The position numbers and the translations under genes were made by a program. A stretch of 64,000 bases of DNA from Alphaproteobacteria bacterium. GTDB taxonomy: Bacteria > Pseudomonadota > Alphaproteobacteria > Rhizobiales > JAJFHR01. Shown in pieces: positions 33,678 through 41,342 of the stretch (position 1 is the first letter of the stretch; each line of letters starts with the position of its first letter). The DNA lies in NCBI GenBank assembly GCA_024278055.1, contig JAJRTY010000053.1, forward strand, positions 1 through 64,000. Reading direction: 5' to 3'. A model generated the notes under the pieces. The model did not search any database. It was not told the DNA's origin and saw only the letters and a program-made list of their open reading frames with translations.

Positions 33678-33725
33678 ACATATGGGTGATCAGCCGGTTT
33701 TGTCAATACATTATAATTATTCTAA
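33678..33725 (-). promoter_or_regulatory. bfr promoter with ICE-like (Irr) palindrome
   Basis: Read on the minus strand, TTGACA (33706-33701) and ATATGT (33683-33678) are spaced by 17. Just upstream of the -35 lies TTATAA-TTA-TTCTAA (33711-33725 on the + strand), which differs in one base from the ICE consensus core TTAGAA-N3-TTCTAA bound by the haem-dependent regulator Irr in Rhizobiales. This suggests iron control of bfr. Confidence 0.5.
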
Positions 33726-33734
33726 TGTAGGAAT

Positions 33735-33929
33735 TTACAATATCCAGGTATCTTGTTCCCGCATTATTTTTGTAATGCCGGTGATGCAGCTGCCACATTT
33801 TGGCTGCCGCCCCAGGGATTTGAAAATCAGATCGGGGGTTATTGTCAATTGAGGGAATTCTTCCTTCAGTTCATCCAGGGCCCGCTTAATTTCGCCATCT
33901 GAAATAACATTGCAGGAACAGATAATCAT
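33735..33929 (-). CDS. bfd: Bacterioferritin-associated ferredoxin
   Basis: The 64-residue protein has the (2Fe-2S) ligand pattern of Bfd: Cys4 and Cys6 in MIICSCNVIS, and Cys45 and Cys48 in PKCGSC. It gives electrons to bacterioferritin so that stored iron is released. The spacing between the two Cys pairs is about seven residues longer than in the Escherichia coli protein, as far as I recall. It lies upstream of bfr on the same strand with 92 bases between, which hold the bfr promoter. Confidence 0.9.
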   Translation of the reverse strand: MIICSCNVISDGEIKRALDELKEEFPQLTITPDLIFKSLGRQPKCGSCITGITKIMREQDTWIL

Positions 33930-33975
33930 TTTTCTCTACTCAACAGCCTGGTGTGATCATTCCATGGCCCGGAAA

Positions 33976-34641
33976 TTATGCAAACATTGCATCAACATCA
34001 TCCTGAGAATTGGTTTCTTCTTCGATTTCAAACACGTCCTCGGCGCCAGCTTTAGATTTGCTGGTATCAACATCCTTGTTGCCGGCTGTATCATCTGGCG
34101 TATCATCGCCATCCATATCCATGCCATCAAGGGCATCGAAGGGGTCTATGTCGGCTACACGTTTTTCGGGTCCGCGATAATTATCATCAGAACGCCGACG
34201 TCGATCAGGTCCGAAGTATGACCCCATTTTGACAAAGGATCGCGGGTGTTCAACTACTTCGATAATGCGTTTATACAGGTCCGTTGCACAGATCGGCTTG
34301 CACAGGAATTCGGTGATCCCGGCATCGCGGGCTTCTTCAACCCGGTATCTTTCGGAATGAGCCGTCAGCATGATAATCGGCAGATAAGGGTTGGGTGAAT
34401 CTTTGGCGGTGCGCACCAGTTGGGCGAATTCTATACCGTCCAGCGTATCAAGTGCGTAGTCCAGTATAATGACATCGACGTGGGTGGCTCTGATTTCCTC
34501 GAATGCATCGGCGGCATCTGTGGCTTCATGAATGCGGCGGATGCCAAAGCCCTTCAGCAAGGTTTTGATGATCGACAACATATGTGTATTGTCATCAACA
34601 ACGATGAACGAAAGTTCGGTCAGGTCATAGTTTTTCTTCAT
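33976..34641 (-). CDS. Response regulator with acidic C-terminal tail
   Basis: From the ATG at 34641 the protein has 221 residues. Residues 10-130 are a receiver: LSFIVVDDNTHML, phosphoacceptor Asp61 in VIILDYALDTLDG, IIMLTAHSE and the Lys in FLCKPICATDLYKRI. No DNA-binding or enzyme domain follows. Instead come GPDRRRRSDD and a long acidic, low-complexity tail (DMDGDDTPDDT, IEEETNSQDDVDAMFA). A TTG at 34689 would add 16 residues, but GAAGAG nine bases before the ATG favours the shorter form. No kinase lies beside it. Such receivers act as phosphorelay partners or bind other proteins. Confidence 0.75.
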   Translation of the reverse strand: MKKNYDLTELSFIVVDDNTHMLSIIKTLLKGFGIRRIHEATDAADAFEEIRATHVDVIILDYALDTLDGIEFAQLVRTAKDSPNPYLPIIMLTAHSERYRVEEARDAGITEFLCKPICATDLYKRIIEVVEHPRSFVKMGSYFGPDRRRRSDDNYRGPEKRVADIDPFDALDGMDMDGDDTPDDTAGNKDVDTSKSKAGAEDVFEIEEETNSQDDVDAMFA

Positions 34642-34767
34642 TTGGCGGTACTCTTCAGGCGACGCAACTGATACTGAACTGGCTGTCAATGCACAATTAC
34701 CAGGCTTGAAAATGCTAACACAAGGGAGATAAAATAGTATTAAATTGACAATTCGCGTCTAGCCCGG

Positions 34768-34796
34768 TTGACACTTGGCAGATGTACAACTATGTT
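34768..34796 (+). promoter_or_regulatory. Promoter of rpmJ
   Basis: TTGACA (34768-34773), a 17-base spacer and TATGTT (34791-34796) form one of the best vegetative promoters in the window, about 53 bases before the L36 start. Confidence 0.7.
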
Positions 34797-34855
34797 CGCG
34801 GCGCACTCAGGAAATGAGCCTGTATATTGTTCACCACGTGTTGTGAGAAGACCAA

Positions 34856-34981
34856 ATGAAAGTCCGTAATTCACTGAAATCATTACGCAAGCGCCACCGC
34901 GATAACAGAATCGTGCGCCGCAAAGGTCGTCTGTACGTGATTAACAAGACAAACCCGCGGTTTAAAGCTCGCCAGGGCTAA
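34856..34981 (+). CDS. rpmJ: Ribosomal protein L36, cysteine-free (C-minus, YkgO) type
   Basis: The 41-residue product ([20 protein letters not shown], then [20 protein letters not shown]) is L36 (bL36) of the large ribosomal subunit. The zinc-binding Cys-x2-Cys and Cys/His ligands of the usual form are absent, so this is the C-minus paralogue type. In many Hyphomicrobiales it is the only L36. GAGAAG precedes the ATG, and a strong promoter lies upstream. Confidence 0.95.
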   Translation: MKVRNSLKSLRKRHRDNRIVRRKGRLYVINKTNPRFKARQG

Positions 34982-35128
34982 GATTTCTGCGGTAAATAAC
35001 GCTATTATTCTTTGACACTTAACCTCCATGTCTGCACGACACTGGAGCTTTTGGTGTTTCCTGTTCATGATTTTGTGACCAGAAACCCTTTGACGAACCT
35101 TGCTGCCGCTCCTAGTCTTCAAGGCCTG

Positions 35129-35791
35129 ATGAATGTTTTTTTGCCCATATATATGTACCGGCGATTTGCTGCGGTTTTATTGTTATCCGGCGTCATGACT
35201 GGATTTATGGCGATTGGGGCAGCGGTTGCTCAAACGCAGCCACCGGGTGCGGTAATACCGGGCTCTGATCCTGATTTAAAGCTACAGCTTGAAAACCAGA
35301 CGGCGCGTAACAAGTTATTGCTGTCGTCTTTGTTGGGGCGTTTGCGGGTATCGGAAGACGCAGAAAATGCGCAAGTGCTTGAAGGGGCTATCTGGAAGGT
35401 CTGGCTGAAATCCGGCAGTCCAACCATCGATTTACTGATGCAGCAGGTGATAAGATCGATGTCACGCGGTGATTATTCACGGGCATTGAAACTGCTTGAT
35501 CATATTGTTGAACTGGCACCGGAATTTTCAGAAGCCTGGAACAAGCGCGCTACAGTTCTTTACCTGACTGGAAACTTTGAGGCCTCACTTGAAGATATTG
35601 AACGGGTTCTGGAACTTGAGCCGCGCCACTTTGGAGCCCTGAGCGGTATGGGTCTGGTCCTGCAGCAACTGGGCGACAAAAAAGGGGCCTTAAGTGCTTT
35701 TCGCCGGGCTTTGAGCGTGCATCCATTTCTGCCCAATGCCAACCGGGCGGTTAAGGTTTTGCAAGAAGAAGTTGAAGGCAAGGGTATTTGA
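35129..35791 (+). CDS. Periplasmic tetratricopeptide-repeat protein
   Basis: The 220-residue product starts with a signal peptide: RRFAAVLLLSGVMTGFMAIG with cleavage likely after AVA (GAAVAQTQ). The mature part carries two to three TPR units, for example RGDYSRALKLLDHIVELAPE, EAWNKRATVLYLTGNFEASL and GMGLVLQQLGDKKGALSAF. TPRs mediate protein-protein contact. I start at 35129 (AAGG a little upstream); 35153 is an alternative that gives a tighter signal peptide. It converges on pyk. No partner can be named from the neighbours. Confidence 0.78.
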   Translation: MNVFLPIYMYRRFAAVLLLSGVMTGFMAIGAAVAQTQPPGAVIPGSDPDLKLQLENQTARNKLLLSSLLGRLRVSEDAENAQVLEGAIWKVWLKSGSPTIDLLMQQVIRSMSRGDYSRALKLLDHIVELAPEFSEAWNKRATVLYLTGNFEASLEDIERVLELEPRHFGALSGMGLVLQQLGDKKGALSAFRRALSVHPFLPNANRAVKVLQEEVEGKGI

Positions 35792-35833
35792 AGTAAGAGG
35801 GATTTTTTAGTGACGCTCAAGCACTTTCAAAGA

Positions 35834-37270
35834 CTAAAGACTGTCTTTTTTGTTTTGGCCGACGAAAGCCACGCGCAGCATATTTGTGGCACCGGGGGTG
35901 CCGATGGGGATGCCGGCTGAAATAAGGATGCGGGTGCCTGCGGCGGCATAGCCTTCCTGAAAGGCAATCTGGCAGGCTTTGTCGACCATGTCTTCCAGGT
36001 TCACGCAATCTTCACTCAGGACACAGTGTAAGCCCCAGACCAGGGACAGGCGGCGACCGGTTGCGGCAATCGGTGTCAAAGCTATGATAGGCGAATGCGG
36101 GCGTTCTCGTGCGGCTCTGAGCCCGGTGGTGCCGGAAGATGTATAACAGACGATGGCCGCCAGATTGAGGGTCTCGGCAATTGTTCGTGCTGCGGCTGTA
36201 ATGGCATCGGCGGCTGTGGGTTCAGGTGCCGGGTCATTGGCATGCAGAATGGTGAGGTAATTTTCATCACACTCTATTTGCTGGGCAATCTGATCCATCA
36301 TTGTCACAGCTTCGACCGGGTAATCTCCGGCGGCCGATTCAGCCGATAACATCACCGCATCAGCACCTTCATAGACCGCCGTTGCCACGTCCGACACTTC
36401 GGCTCTGGTGGGCACCGGGCTGTCAATCATTGATTCCAGCATCTGGGTTGCCACCACAACCGGAATGCCGGCATTGCGTGCTGCTGTAATGATTCGCTTT
36501 TGAGCACCGGGAACCTTTTCAACCGGCATTTCGACACCAAGATCGCCCCGCGCCACCATAATACCATCGGTGAGCTCGACAATTTCATCCAACTGGCTCA
36601 GAGCAGAAGGTTTTTCCAACTTGACCATGATGGCCGCCTGACCGCGTACCAGGGCCTTGGCTTCGGAGACATCTTCAGGCCGCTGTACAAAAGACAGGGC
36701 AATCCAGTCGACACCGAGTTTGAGTGCGCAATCCAGATCTTCGCGGTCTTTTTTGGTCATGGCCGAAACAGGAATCAGGGTGTCAGGCAGACTAACACCT
36801 TTACGATTGGAAATTGCGCCGCCAACTTCAATGCGTGTTTCCAGATTATCAGGTGTCGCCTTGATAAGAGTCAGCCTGATTTTGCCATCGTTTATTAGCA
36901 ACCGGTCGCCCGGTTTAATGCTTTTGAAGATTTCAGGATGGGGTAATTTTACCCGGGTCTCGTCGCCGGGTGTATCATTGAGGTCAAGATTGAAAATCTT
37001 GCCGACGGTGAGTTCGACGCTGCCGTTTTCAAATTCTCCCACCCGCAGTTTGGGGCCCTGAAGATCGACCAGAATGCCAATTGGCCGACCGTAATCGCCT
37101 TCGACTTTTTTAATTGATGTATGTAACTCGAGCAGTTTTTTGTGCGAGGTGTGGCTCATATTGATGCGGAAAACATCAACGCCACATTCGAACAATTCGC
37201 CAATTTTTTCTCGAGTGGATGATGAAGGGCCCAGGGTCGCAACTATTTTAACGCGCCTGTTTCTTTTCAC
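35834..37270 (-). CDS. pyk: Pyruvate kinase
   Basis: The 478-residue protein has the whole pyruvate-kinase sequence: KIVATLGPSS, FRINMSHTSH, LVDLQGPKLRVG, the active-site IMVKLEKPSAL, MVARGDLGVEMP, KRIITAARNAG and VMLSAESAAGDYP with the catalytic residues in place. It converts phosphoenolpyruvate and ADP to pyruvate and ATP in the cytoplasm. The start ATG (37270) overlaps the stop of the DUF1036 gene (ATGA), so it is translationally coupled to that gene. Confidence 0.96.
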   Translation of the reverse strand: MKRNRRVKIVATLGPSSSTREKIGELFECGVDVFRINMSHTSHKKLLELHTSIKKVEGDYGRPIGILVDLQGPKLRVGEFENGSVELTVGKIFNLDLNDTPGDETRVKLPHPEIFKSIKPGDRLLINDGKIRLTLIKATPDNLETRIEVGGAISNRKGVSLPDTLIPVSAMTKKDREDLDCALKLGVDWIALSFVQRPEDVSEAKALVRGQAAIMVKLEKPSALSQLDEIVELTDGIMVARGDLGVEMPVEKVPGAQKRIITAARNAGIPVVVATQMLESMIDSPVPTRAEVSDVATAVYEGADAVMLSAESAAGDYPVEAVTMMDQIAQQIECDENYLTILHANDPAPEPTAADAITAAARTIAETLNLAAIVCYTSSGTTGLRAARERPHSPIIALTPIAATGRRLSLVWGLHCVLSEDCVNLEDMVDKACQIAFQEGYAAAGTRILISAGIPIGTPGATNMLRVAFVGQNKKDSL

Positions 37271-37725
37271 TGAGCCTTGACCTTACTTGTTTGTGGGCCC
37301 GACAGTGAGATAGTCCAGTCTTTTTCTTCGCCCGTATCAACTTCAAAATATCCGGTTTTCTGGTATCCCCGCTCCTCGCACCCTTTGTTGGCGCGAATAG
37401 TGAAGACTTTGTCGCGGGTACACATATAAGCCTTGCCGCCCCAGGAGCCGCCGAGATCATAATCTACGGCATATATATAATAATATCGCGCAATCAGCGG
37501 ACCTTCCAAAAGGATTTCGCAAGTGTTGGCCTCAAGGTTCCACCAACCCTCACTGGCCCAGCCCTTAGTATCTTTATATCCCAGTGCCACACCGATACGG
37601 CTGACTGTCTTGTTACACAGCTTTAAATTTGCCTGGGCCGGAGTGGGTTGGAAAAATGTGAGTGTGCTAACAAAAAATGTTGCGGCAAGCAAAACTGGAA
37701 ATTTCATATTAAATCTACTTAACAT
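37267..37725 (-). CDS. DUF1036 secreted protein
   Basis: The 152-residue protein has a signal peptide (MKFPVLLAATFFVSTLTFF, cleavage near AQA) and then the DUF1036 body: LKLCNKTVSRIGVALGYKD, WASEGWWNLEANTCEILLEG and YYIYAVDYDLGG, with four cysteines (CNKT, TCEI, YMCTR, GCEE) that can form disulfides in the periplasm. Function unknown. There are two ATGs, 37725 and 37707, without a clear ribosome site; the second gives the better signal peptide. The stop overlaps pyk, an odd partner for a secreted protein, but a pairing I recall in Hyphomicrobiales. Confidence 0.85.
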   Translation of the reverse strand: MLSRFNMKFPVLLAATFFVSTLTFFQPTPAQANLKLCNKTVSRIGVALGYKDTKGWASEGWWNLEANTCEILLEGPLIARYYYIYAVDYDLGGSWGGKAYMCTRDKVFTIRANKGCEERGYQKTGYFEVDTGEEKDWTISLSGPQTSKVKAQ

Positions 37726-37992
37726 ATTTTAATTGTCGACAAAAACTCGGTGCAGGCAATTTTTTATCGCCAAATTGGATTATTGTCAAAAACGAACCAC
37801 ATTTTTATCAATTTAGTGAGGAGAATATATAACCTAAAATGATTTGCTGTGCTACAAAAAGCTTGATTGGTCACAGCCAAGTGTCTGGAAAAAATTTGTC
37901 ACGGTGGCCAGCAGACACAAAAAGCGGGAAAAGCCCGTGAAAGCCATTTTTCCTTATGGTACGCAGGTCCCGGCGCATTTATATTCCTGGTC

Positions 37993-38829
37993 ATGTATAT
38001 TGAAAATGTTGGTTCATCCTCACAGGCCGGCGATGGGGCTGAAGCTGAGATGCCGGATAAATTGTCCTATGAACTGGTGGCTGGAAACTCACATGCGCCC
38101 GTGATTTTCCTGTGCGATCACGCCAGCAACTATGTTCCCCCGGAACTGGCCGGCCTTGGCTTGAGTAAGCATGTTTTCGACCGCCATATTGCCTATGATA
38201 TTGGCGTGGCGGAATTAACCCGTGGATTGGCTGCTCATTTTGACGCGCCAGCTGTGTTGTCGAAGTTTTCAAGATTGCTTATAGACCCCAATCGTGGCGA
38301 GGATGATCCAACCCTGATTATGCGTCTTTCGGATGGTGCGGTCATCCCGGCAAACTCGCGACTTGATGAGGCCGCTGGAAAAGACAGGCTGGAGCAATTC
38401 TACCATCCGTATCATCGGGCAATATCGCGGGTTATTGAACAGGCATTGTCTTGTGAGATAGTACCTGTGCTGGTTTCTATTCACAGTTTTACCCCGGCCT
38501 GGAAGGGAATGCCAAGACCGTGGCATGCGGGTATTCTGTGGGACAAAGACCCGCGTTTTGCACAGCCTTTGATTGCGGCATTTAAGGCACAGCGCGGTAT
38601 TACTGTAGGTGATAATCAACCCTACAGTGGAGCACTGAAAGGCGATTGTCTTTATCGACATGGTACCAGCCGTGGTCTGGCGCACGCGCTGGTGGAAGTG
38701 CGACAGGATCTTATAGGTGATAGCAACGGGATTGAGGAATGGCTGGAGCGGCTTGCACGTGCCATTAAAAAAGCCATGACGGCAAAAGACCTGCATAAAA
38801 TTATACACTATGGATCGTATTCGGATTAG
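37993..38829 (+). CDS. N-formylglutamate amidohydrolase family protein (second)
   Basis: From the ATG at 37993 the product has 278 residues, the usual size of this family; the open frame extends back to 37867, but those residues are unlike the family. Landmarks are VIFLCDHASNYVP (metal-binding His), LLIDPNRGEDDPTLI, HPYHRAISRVIEQ and PVLVSIHSFTPAW. It is a different subgroup from the protein at 1885. Typical company of this subgroup, DUF1244 and GapR, follows directly. An amidohydrolase/peptidase activity is likely, the substrate unknown. An in-frame ATG at 38050 is a further possible start. Confidence 0.82.
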   Translation: MYIENVGSSSQAGDGAEAEMPDKLSYELVAGNSHAPVIFLCDHASNYVPPELAGLGLSKHVFDRHIAYDIGVAELTRGLAAHFDAPAVLSKFSRLLIDPNRGEDDPTLIMRLSDGAVIPANSRLDEAAGKDRLEQFYHPYHRAISRVIEQALSCEIVPVLVSIHSFTPAWKGMPRPWHAGILWDKDPRFAQPLIAAFKAQRGITVGDNQPYSGALKGDCLYRHGTSRGLAHALVEVRQDLIGDSNGIEEWLERLARAIKKAMTAKDLHKIIHYGSYSD

Positions 38830-38872
38830 GTTAGTAGAAAGATCCACCGGTATTGAAAGGGAGTTGACGGTA

Positions 38873-39169
38873 ATGGACGAGAAGATAAGAATTGAGCTTG
38901 AAGCTGCAGCGTTTCGGCGGTTGGTAAACCACTTGCGTGAGCGCTCCGATGTGCAAAATATCGACCTGATGGAACTAGGTGGATTTTGCCGCAATTGTCT
39001 TTCCAACTGGTACCGTGATGCGGCCGAGGAAAAAGGCATTGAAATGTCAAAAGATGAGGCGCGCAAAACTGTTTATGGCATGGCTTATGCAGATTGGAAG
39101 GCGAAAAATCAAACACCGGCAAGCCCGGAAAAACTGAAAAAACATGATGAGATTATGAAGGGGCACTAA
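38873..39169 (+). CDS. DUF1244 protein
   Basis: The 98-residue product begins [20 protein letters not shown], with AGGGAG nine bases before the ATG, and has [19 protein letters not shown] with a Cys-x2-Cys pair and [19 protein letters not shown]. This is the DUF1244 family, common in alphaproteobacteria, function unknown. The frame extends upstream but would overlap the previous gene, so the shorter start is taken. It lies 43 bases after the amidohydrolase-family gene and 68 before gapR. Confidence 0.9.
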   Translation: MDEKIRIELEAAAFRRLVNHLRERSDVQNIDLMELGGFCRNCLSNWYRDAAEEKGIEMSKDEARKTVYGMAYADWKAKNQTPASPEKLKKHDEIMKGH

Positions 39170-39237
39170 AATTCACCCCCCCCTTAAGCTCAGCACCCGG
39201 AATTGAAGTTTCAAGAACCCAGAAAGGAATTGCATAC

Positions 39238-39495
39238 ATGGCCGACACTGGCGGTATAGCACAAGATCAGTTGCGTTCGATTGTGGCTCGTATTGAGCGT
39301 CTCGAAGAAGAAAAAACGGTTTTGGCAACAGATATCAAAGAAGTCTATGCTGAAGCCAAGGGGAATGGTTTTGATGTCAAAATTTTACGTAAAATTGTGC
39401 GCCTGAGAAAACAGGAACAATCAGAACGCCTGGAAGAAGAAGAAATTACAGATTTATATATGCATGCCCTGGGTATGCTGACGACGCCGGAATAA
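39238..39495 (+). CDS. gapR: GapR nucleoid-associated protein (DUF2312)
   Basis: The 85-residue protein reads [40 protein letters not shown] and [17 protein letters not shown], the invariant core of the DUF2312/GapR family. GapR is an essential-type nucleoid protein that binds AT-rich and overtwisted DNA ahead of replication and transcription, known from Caulobacter. It converges on the DUF882 gene with four bases between the stops. With CpdR this supports a Caulobacter-like cell-cycle network. Confidence 0.94.
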   Translation: MADTGGIAQDQLRSIVARIERLEEEKTVLATDIKEVYAEAKGNGFDVKILRKIVRLRKQEQSERLEEEEITDLYMHALGMLTTPE

Positions 39496-39499
39496 TTTT

Positions 39500-40978
39500 C
39501 TATCTGCGTTTAAGCGGTTGGCGGTCGCCAGAGAACATAGGAAAGAGCGCTGACAACAGCCCGAAAGGGCGAGGATCTTCCTGTGGTTTTTTCTCCCCGG
39601 ATTGTCTGCCTTGCACGGAGCCGGTAACCTTGGGTGCTCCAAGTCTGCTTGCCAGCTGTATGCGCGTGCCGGTTTTTCTTGAGGCAGTTTGGTAGAACAG
39701 TCGATCACCTTTTAAAGACCGGTTTACTTTCATCAGGTCAAGAGAAGCCAGAGGCCGTCTGTTGGCTTTGATGGCTGATGCAACACGTCTGGAAATTGGG
39801 TCGTCGTTGAAATTGCCCTTGGGAGCGAGACTGGCAAACCCAAATAGTCCGCGTTTTTGTCTGGCAGGTTGCAAAGGCCGCGCTGTAATCACTTCAACTG
39901 CGTTTCTGAGCGGGCGGGCGACAACCTCTTCTTCTTTAGTAATACCTGCAAGCGGAGAGGAGGCTATTGCAGCAGATGCCACAACTATTTCGGGTGCCCT
40001 GGGTGGTTTTGGCACTTCAGGTGCTGGCGTACTCAAGGCGGCTAAACGGAACTGGACATTTGGTTTTGCGCGAGGCAGCGGTACAGCTGCCCGCAAAATT
40101 GGTTGTACCGTAGTGACAGCCACAGGTTTGGTGCGAGGTATGGGGACAAAGCGGGCCAGTCGTATGGCAGGTTTTTGGTTTTTTTCTGGCTTGCGCTTTC
40201 TGGATGGTTTTCGTGATGCAAATTGCACCTGAGACGGGGTAACAATGCGCGCTGGCGCTCTGCCGCGAACAACACCGGCGGGTGCCGAGGCGACGACAAC
40301 GGGTCGTGGCATGGCGCGCGGAGCTGATTTGCGCGCGCCTCCCCTGATGTGTGGAGACCTGCCATTGGGAAACAGTTTTGCCAGCTGGCGTTTGGACATG
40401 CGCGGCCAGTGTCGTACCGTTCCCACATCAACATGAACAAAGCTGCCGCGATAATATCCCACTCCGCCGCGTTGTCTCAGCATGGCGGAATTGCGTAATC
40501 TTTCCAGAGAAATATCAGGAAAACGCACATCAGCTGCCATGCCGAACATGTGACGGCTAAAACGGCTAACCCCACGGCTGCGGCGGCGGAGCATGGCATT
40601 GGTTTTCTGGGAGCGGAAGCCCGACAGAACGTGGATGGGCTTGCGGGAGCCCAGGTTTTTATGAATCTCCCACAGAAGATCCACCAATTTGGGATCCATG
40701 CGCACAACCTGGTCCGTGCGCCAGTCGCGTAAAATGTAATTGATTTTGCGCATGGCAGCAGGAATATACTGGCCATAACGCTTGTAAGTAACGGTAACGC
40801 TTTGCTTGGTGTGCGGGCTAAAAAACGAGATGGTTCTGGCACCGGGAACAGCGGTCGCGTTGTTGGCCACCAAAGTACCAAGTGCGACGACAGTTGACGC
40901 AAGCACAGCCAAAAACGCCAAAGTCCGACCGGACATTTTGCGTTTCAGGGATTTTGTACTTGCTTTTCTGTCCGGCAC
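39500..40978 (-). CDS. DUF882 cell-wall amidase/peptidase with long basic Pro/Ala tail
   Basis: After a basic N-terminus and one membrane-anchor helix (TLAFLAVLASTVVALGTLV), a DUF882/M15-type domain follows: IHVLSGFRSQKTNAML, SRHMFGMAADVRF and SFVHVDVG, with His, Asp and His as zinc ligands, suited to cleave peptidoglycan peptides in the periplasm. The remaining 280 residues are low-complexity, rich in Ala, Pro, Arg and Lys, without a domain I recognise. The frame is open back to a TTG at 41062; a GTG at 40978 is chosen because it gives a short basic lead before the anchor. The exact start is uncertain. Confidence 0.75.
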   Translation of the reverse strand: MPDRKASTKSLKRKMSGRTLAFLAVLASTVVALGTLVANNATAVPGARTISFFSPHTKQSVTVTYKRYGQYIPAAMRKINYILRDWRTDQVVRMDPKLVDLLWEIHKNLGSRKPIHVLSGFRSQKTNAMLRRRSRGVSRFSRHMFGMAADVRFPDISLERLRNSAMLRQRGGVGYYRGSFVHVDVGTVRHWPRMSKRQLAKLFPNGRSPHIRGGARKSAPRAMPRPVVVASAPAGVVRGRAPARIVTPSQVQFASRKPSRKRKPEKNQKPAIRLARFVPIPRTKPVAVTTVQPILRAAVPLPRAKPNVQFRLAALSTPAPEVPKPPRAPEIVVASAAIASSPLAGITKEEEVVARPLRNAVEVITARPLQPARQKRGLFGFASLAPKGNFNDDPISRRVASAIKANRRPLASLDLMKVNRSLKGDRLFYQTASRKTGTRIQLASRLGAPKVTGSVQGRQSGEKKPQEDPRPFGLLSALFPMFSGDRQPLKRR

Positions 40979-41168
40979 AAATTTACCCGCTTTACTTCGG
41001 GTCCGTGCAATTTCTACCAATTGCCACTCCCGCGTTACTGCCGACGATATACTAACCCACAATCCTTGTGGTGTAGTATGTTTTACCCGAAAAAACTATT
41101 GGCGGGGAAAACTGCCGATATCCCATTTCACAATAATGTAGTTAACAGGCCGTAAATAAAGGTTATTT

Positions 41169-41218
41169 TATGGCACGGTGCCATAGATCATGATCGCTCC
41201 TATTTTTGTTGCGATCAT
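41169..41218. repeat. Palindrome and hairpin in the 364-base gap upstream of the DUF882 gene
   Basis: Between the DUF882 gene and the NtrC-type gene no gene is visible. The gap holds a perfect palindrome, TATGGCAC-G-GTGCCATA (41169-41185), and five bases later an 8-base inverted repeat, ATGATCGC with GCGATCAT (41190-41197 and 41211-41218, 13-base loop). Neither is followed by a T run on either strand. They may be operators of the DUF882 promoter, which must lie in this gap. Confidence 0.5.
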
Positions 41219-41342
41219 AAACATTATAATAAAAATGCAAAACCGCGCAGATTGTCAACCCATCTGGTGAAATAAGCCGACGGCAGGCACATTTTGTCCC
41301 GTGACTTAAATTTTATCAACAATGTTCAGGTTGAGAAGCGTT

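Noticed and set aside
37839-37940. A 33-codon ORF behind AGGAG before the second amidohydrolase gene
   Set aside because: The peptide has no recognisable pattern, overlaps the open frame of the next gene and could be the leader of that gene only.
41169-41200. A sigma-54 promoter (TGGCAC-N5-TTGC)
   Set aside because: TGGCAC is present but the -12 element does not follow at the right distance; the sequence is better explained as a palindrome.
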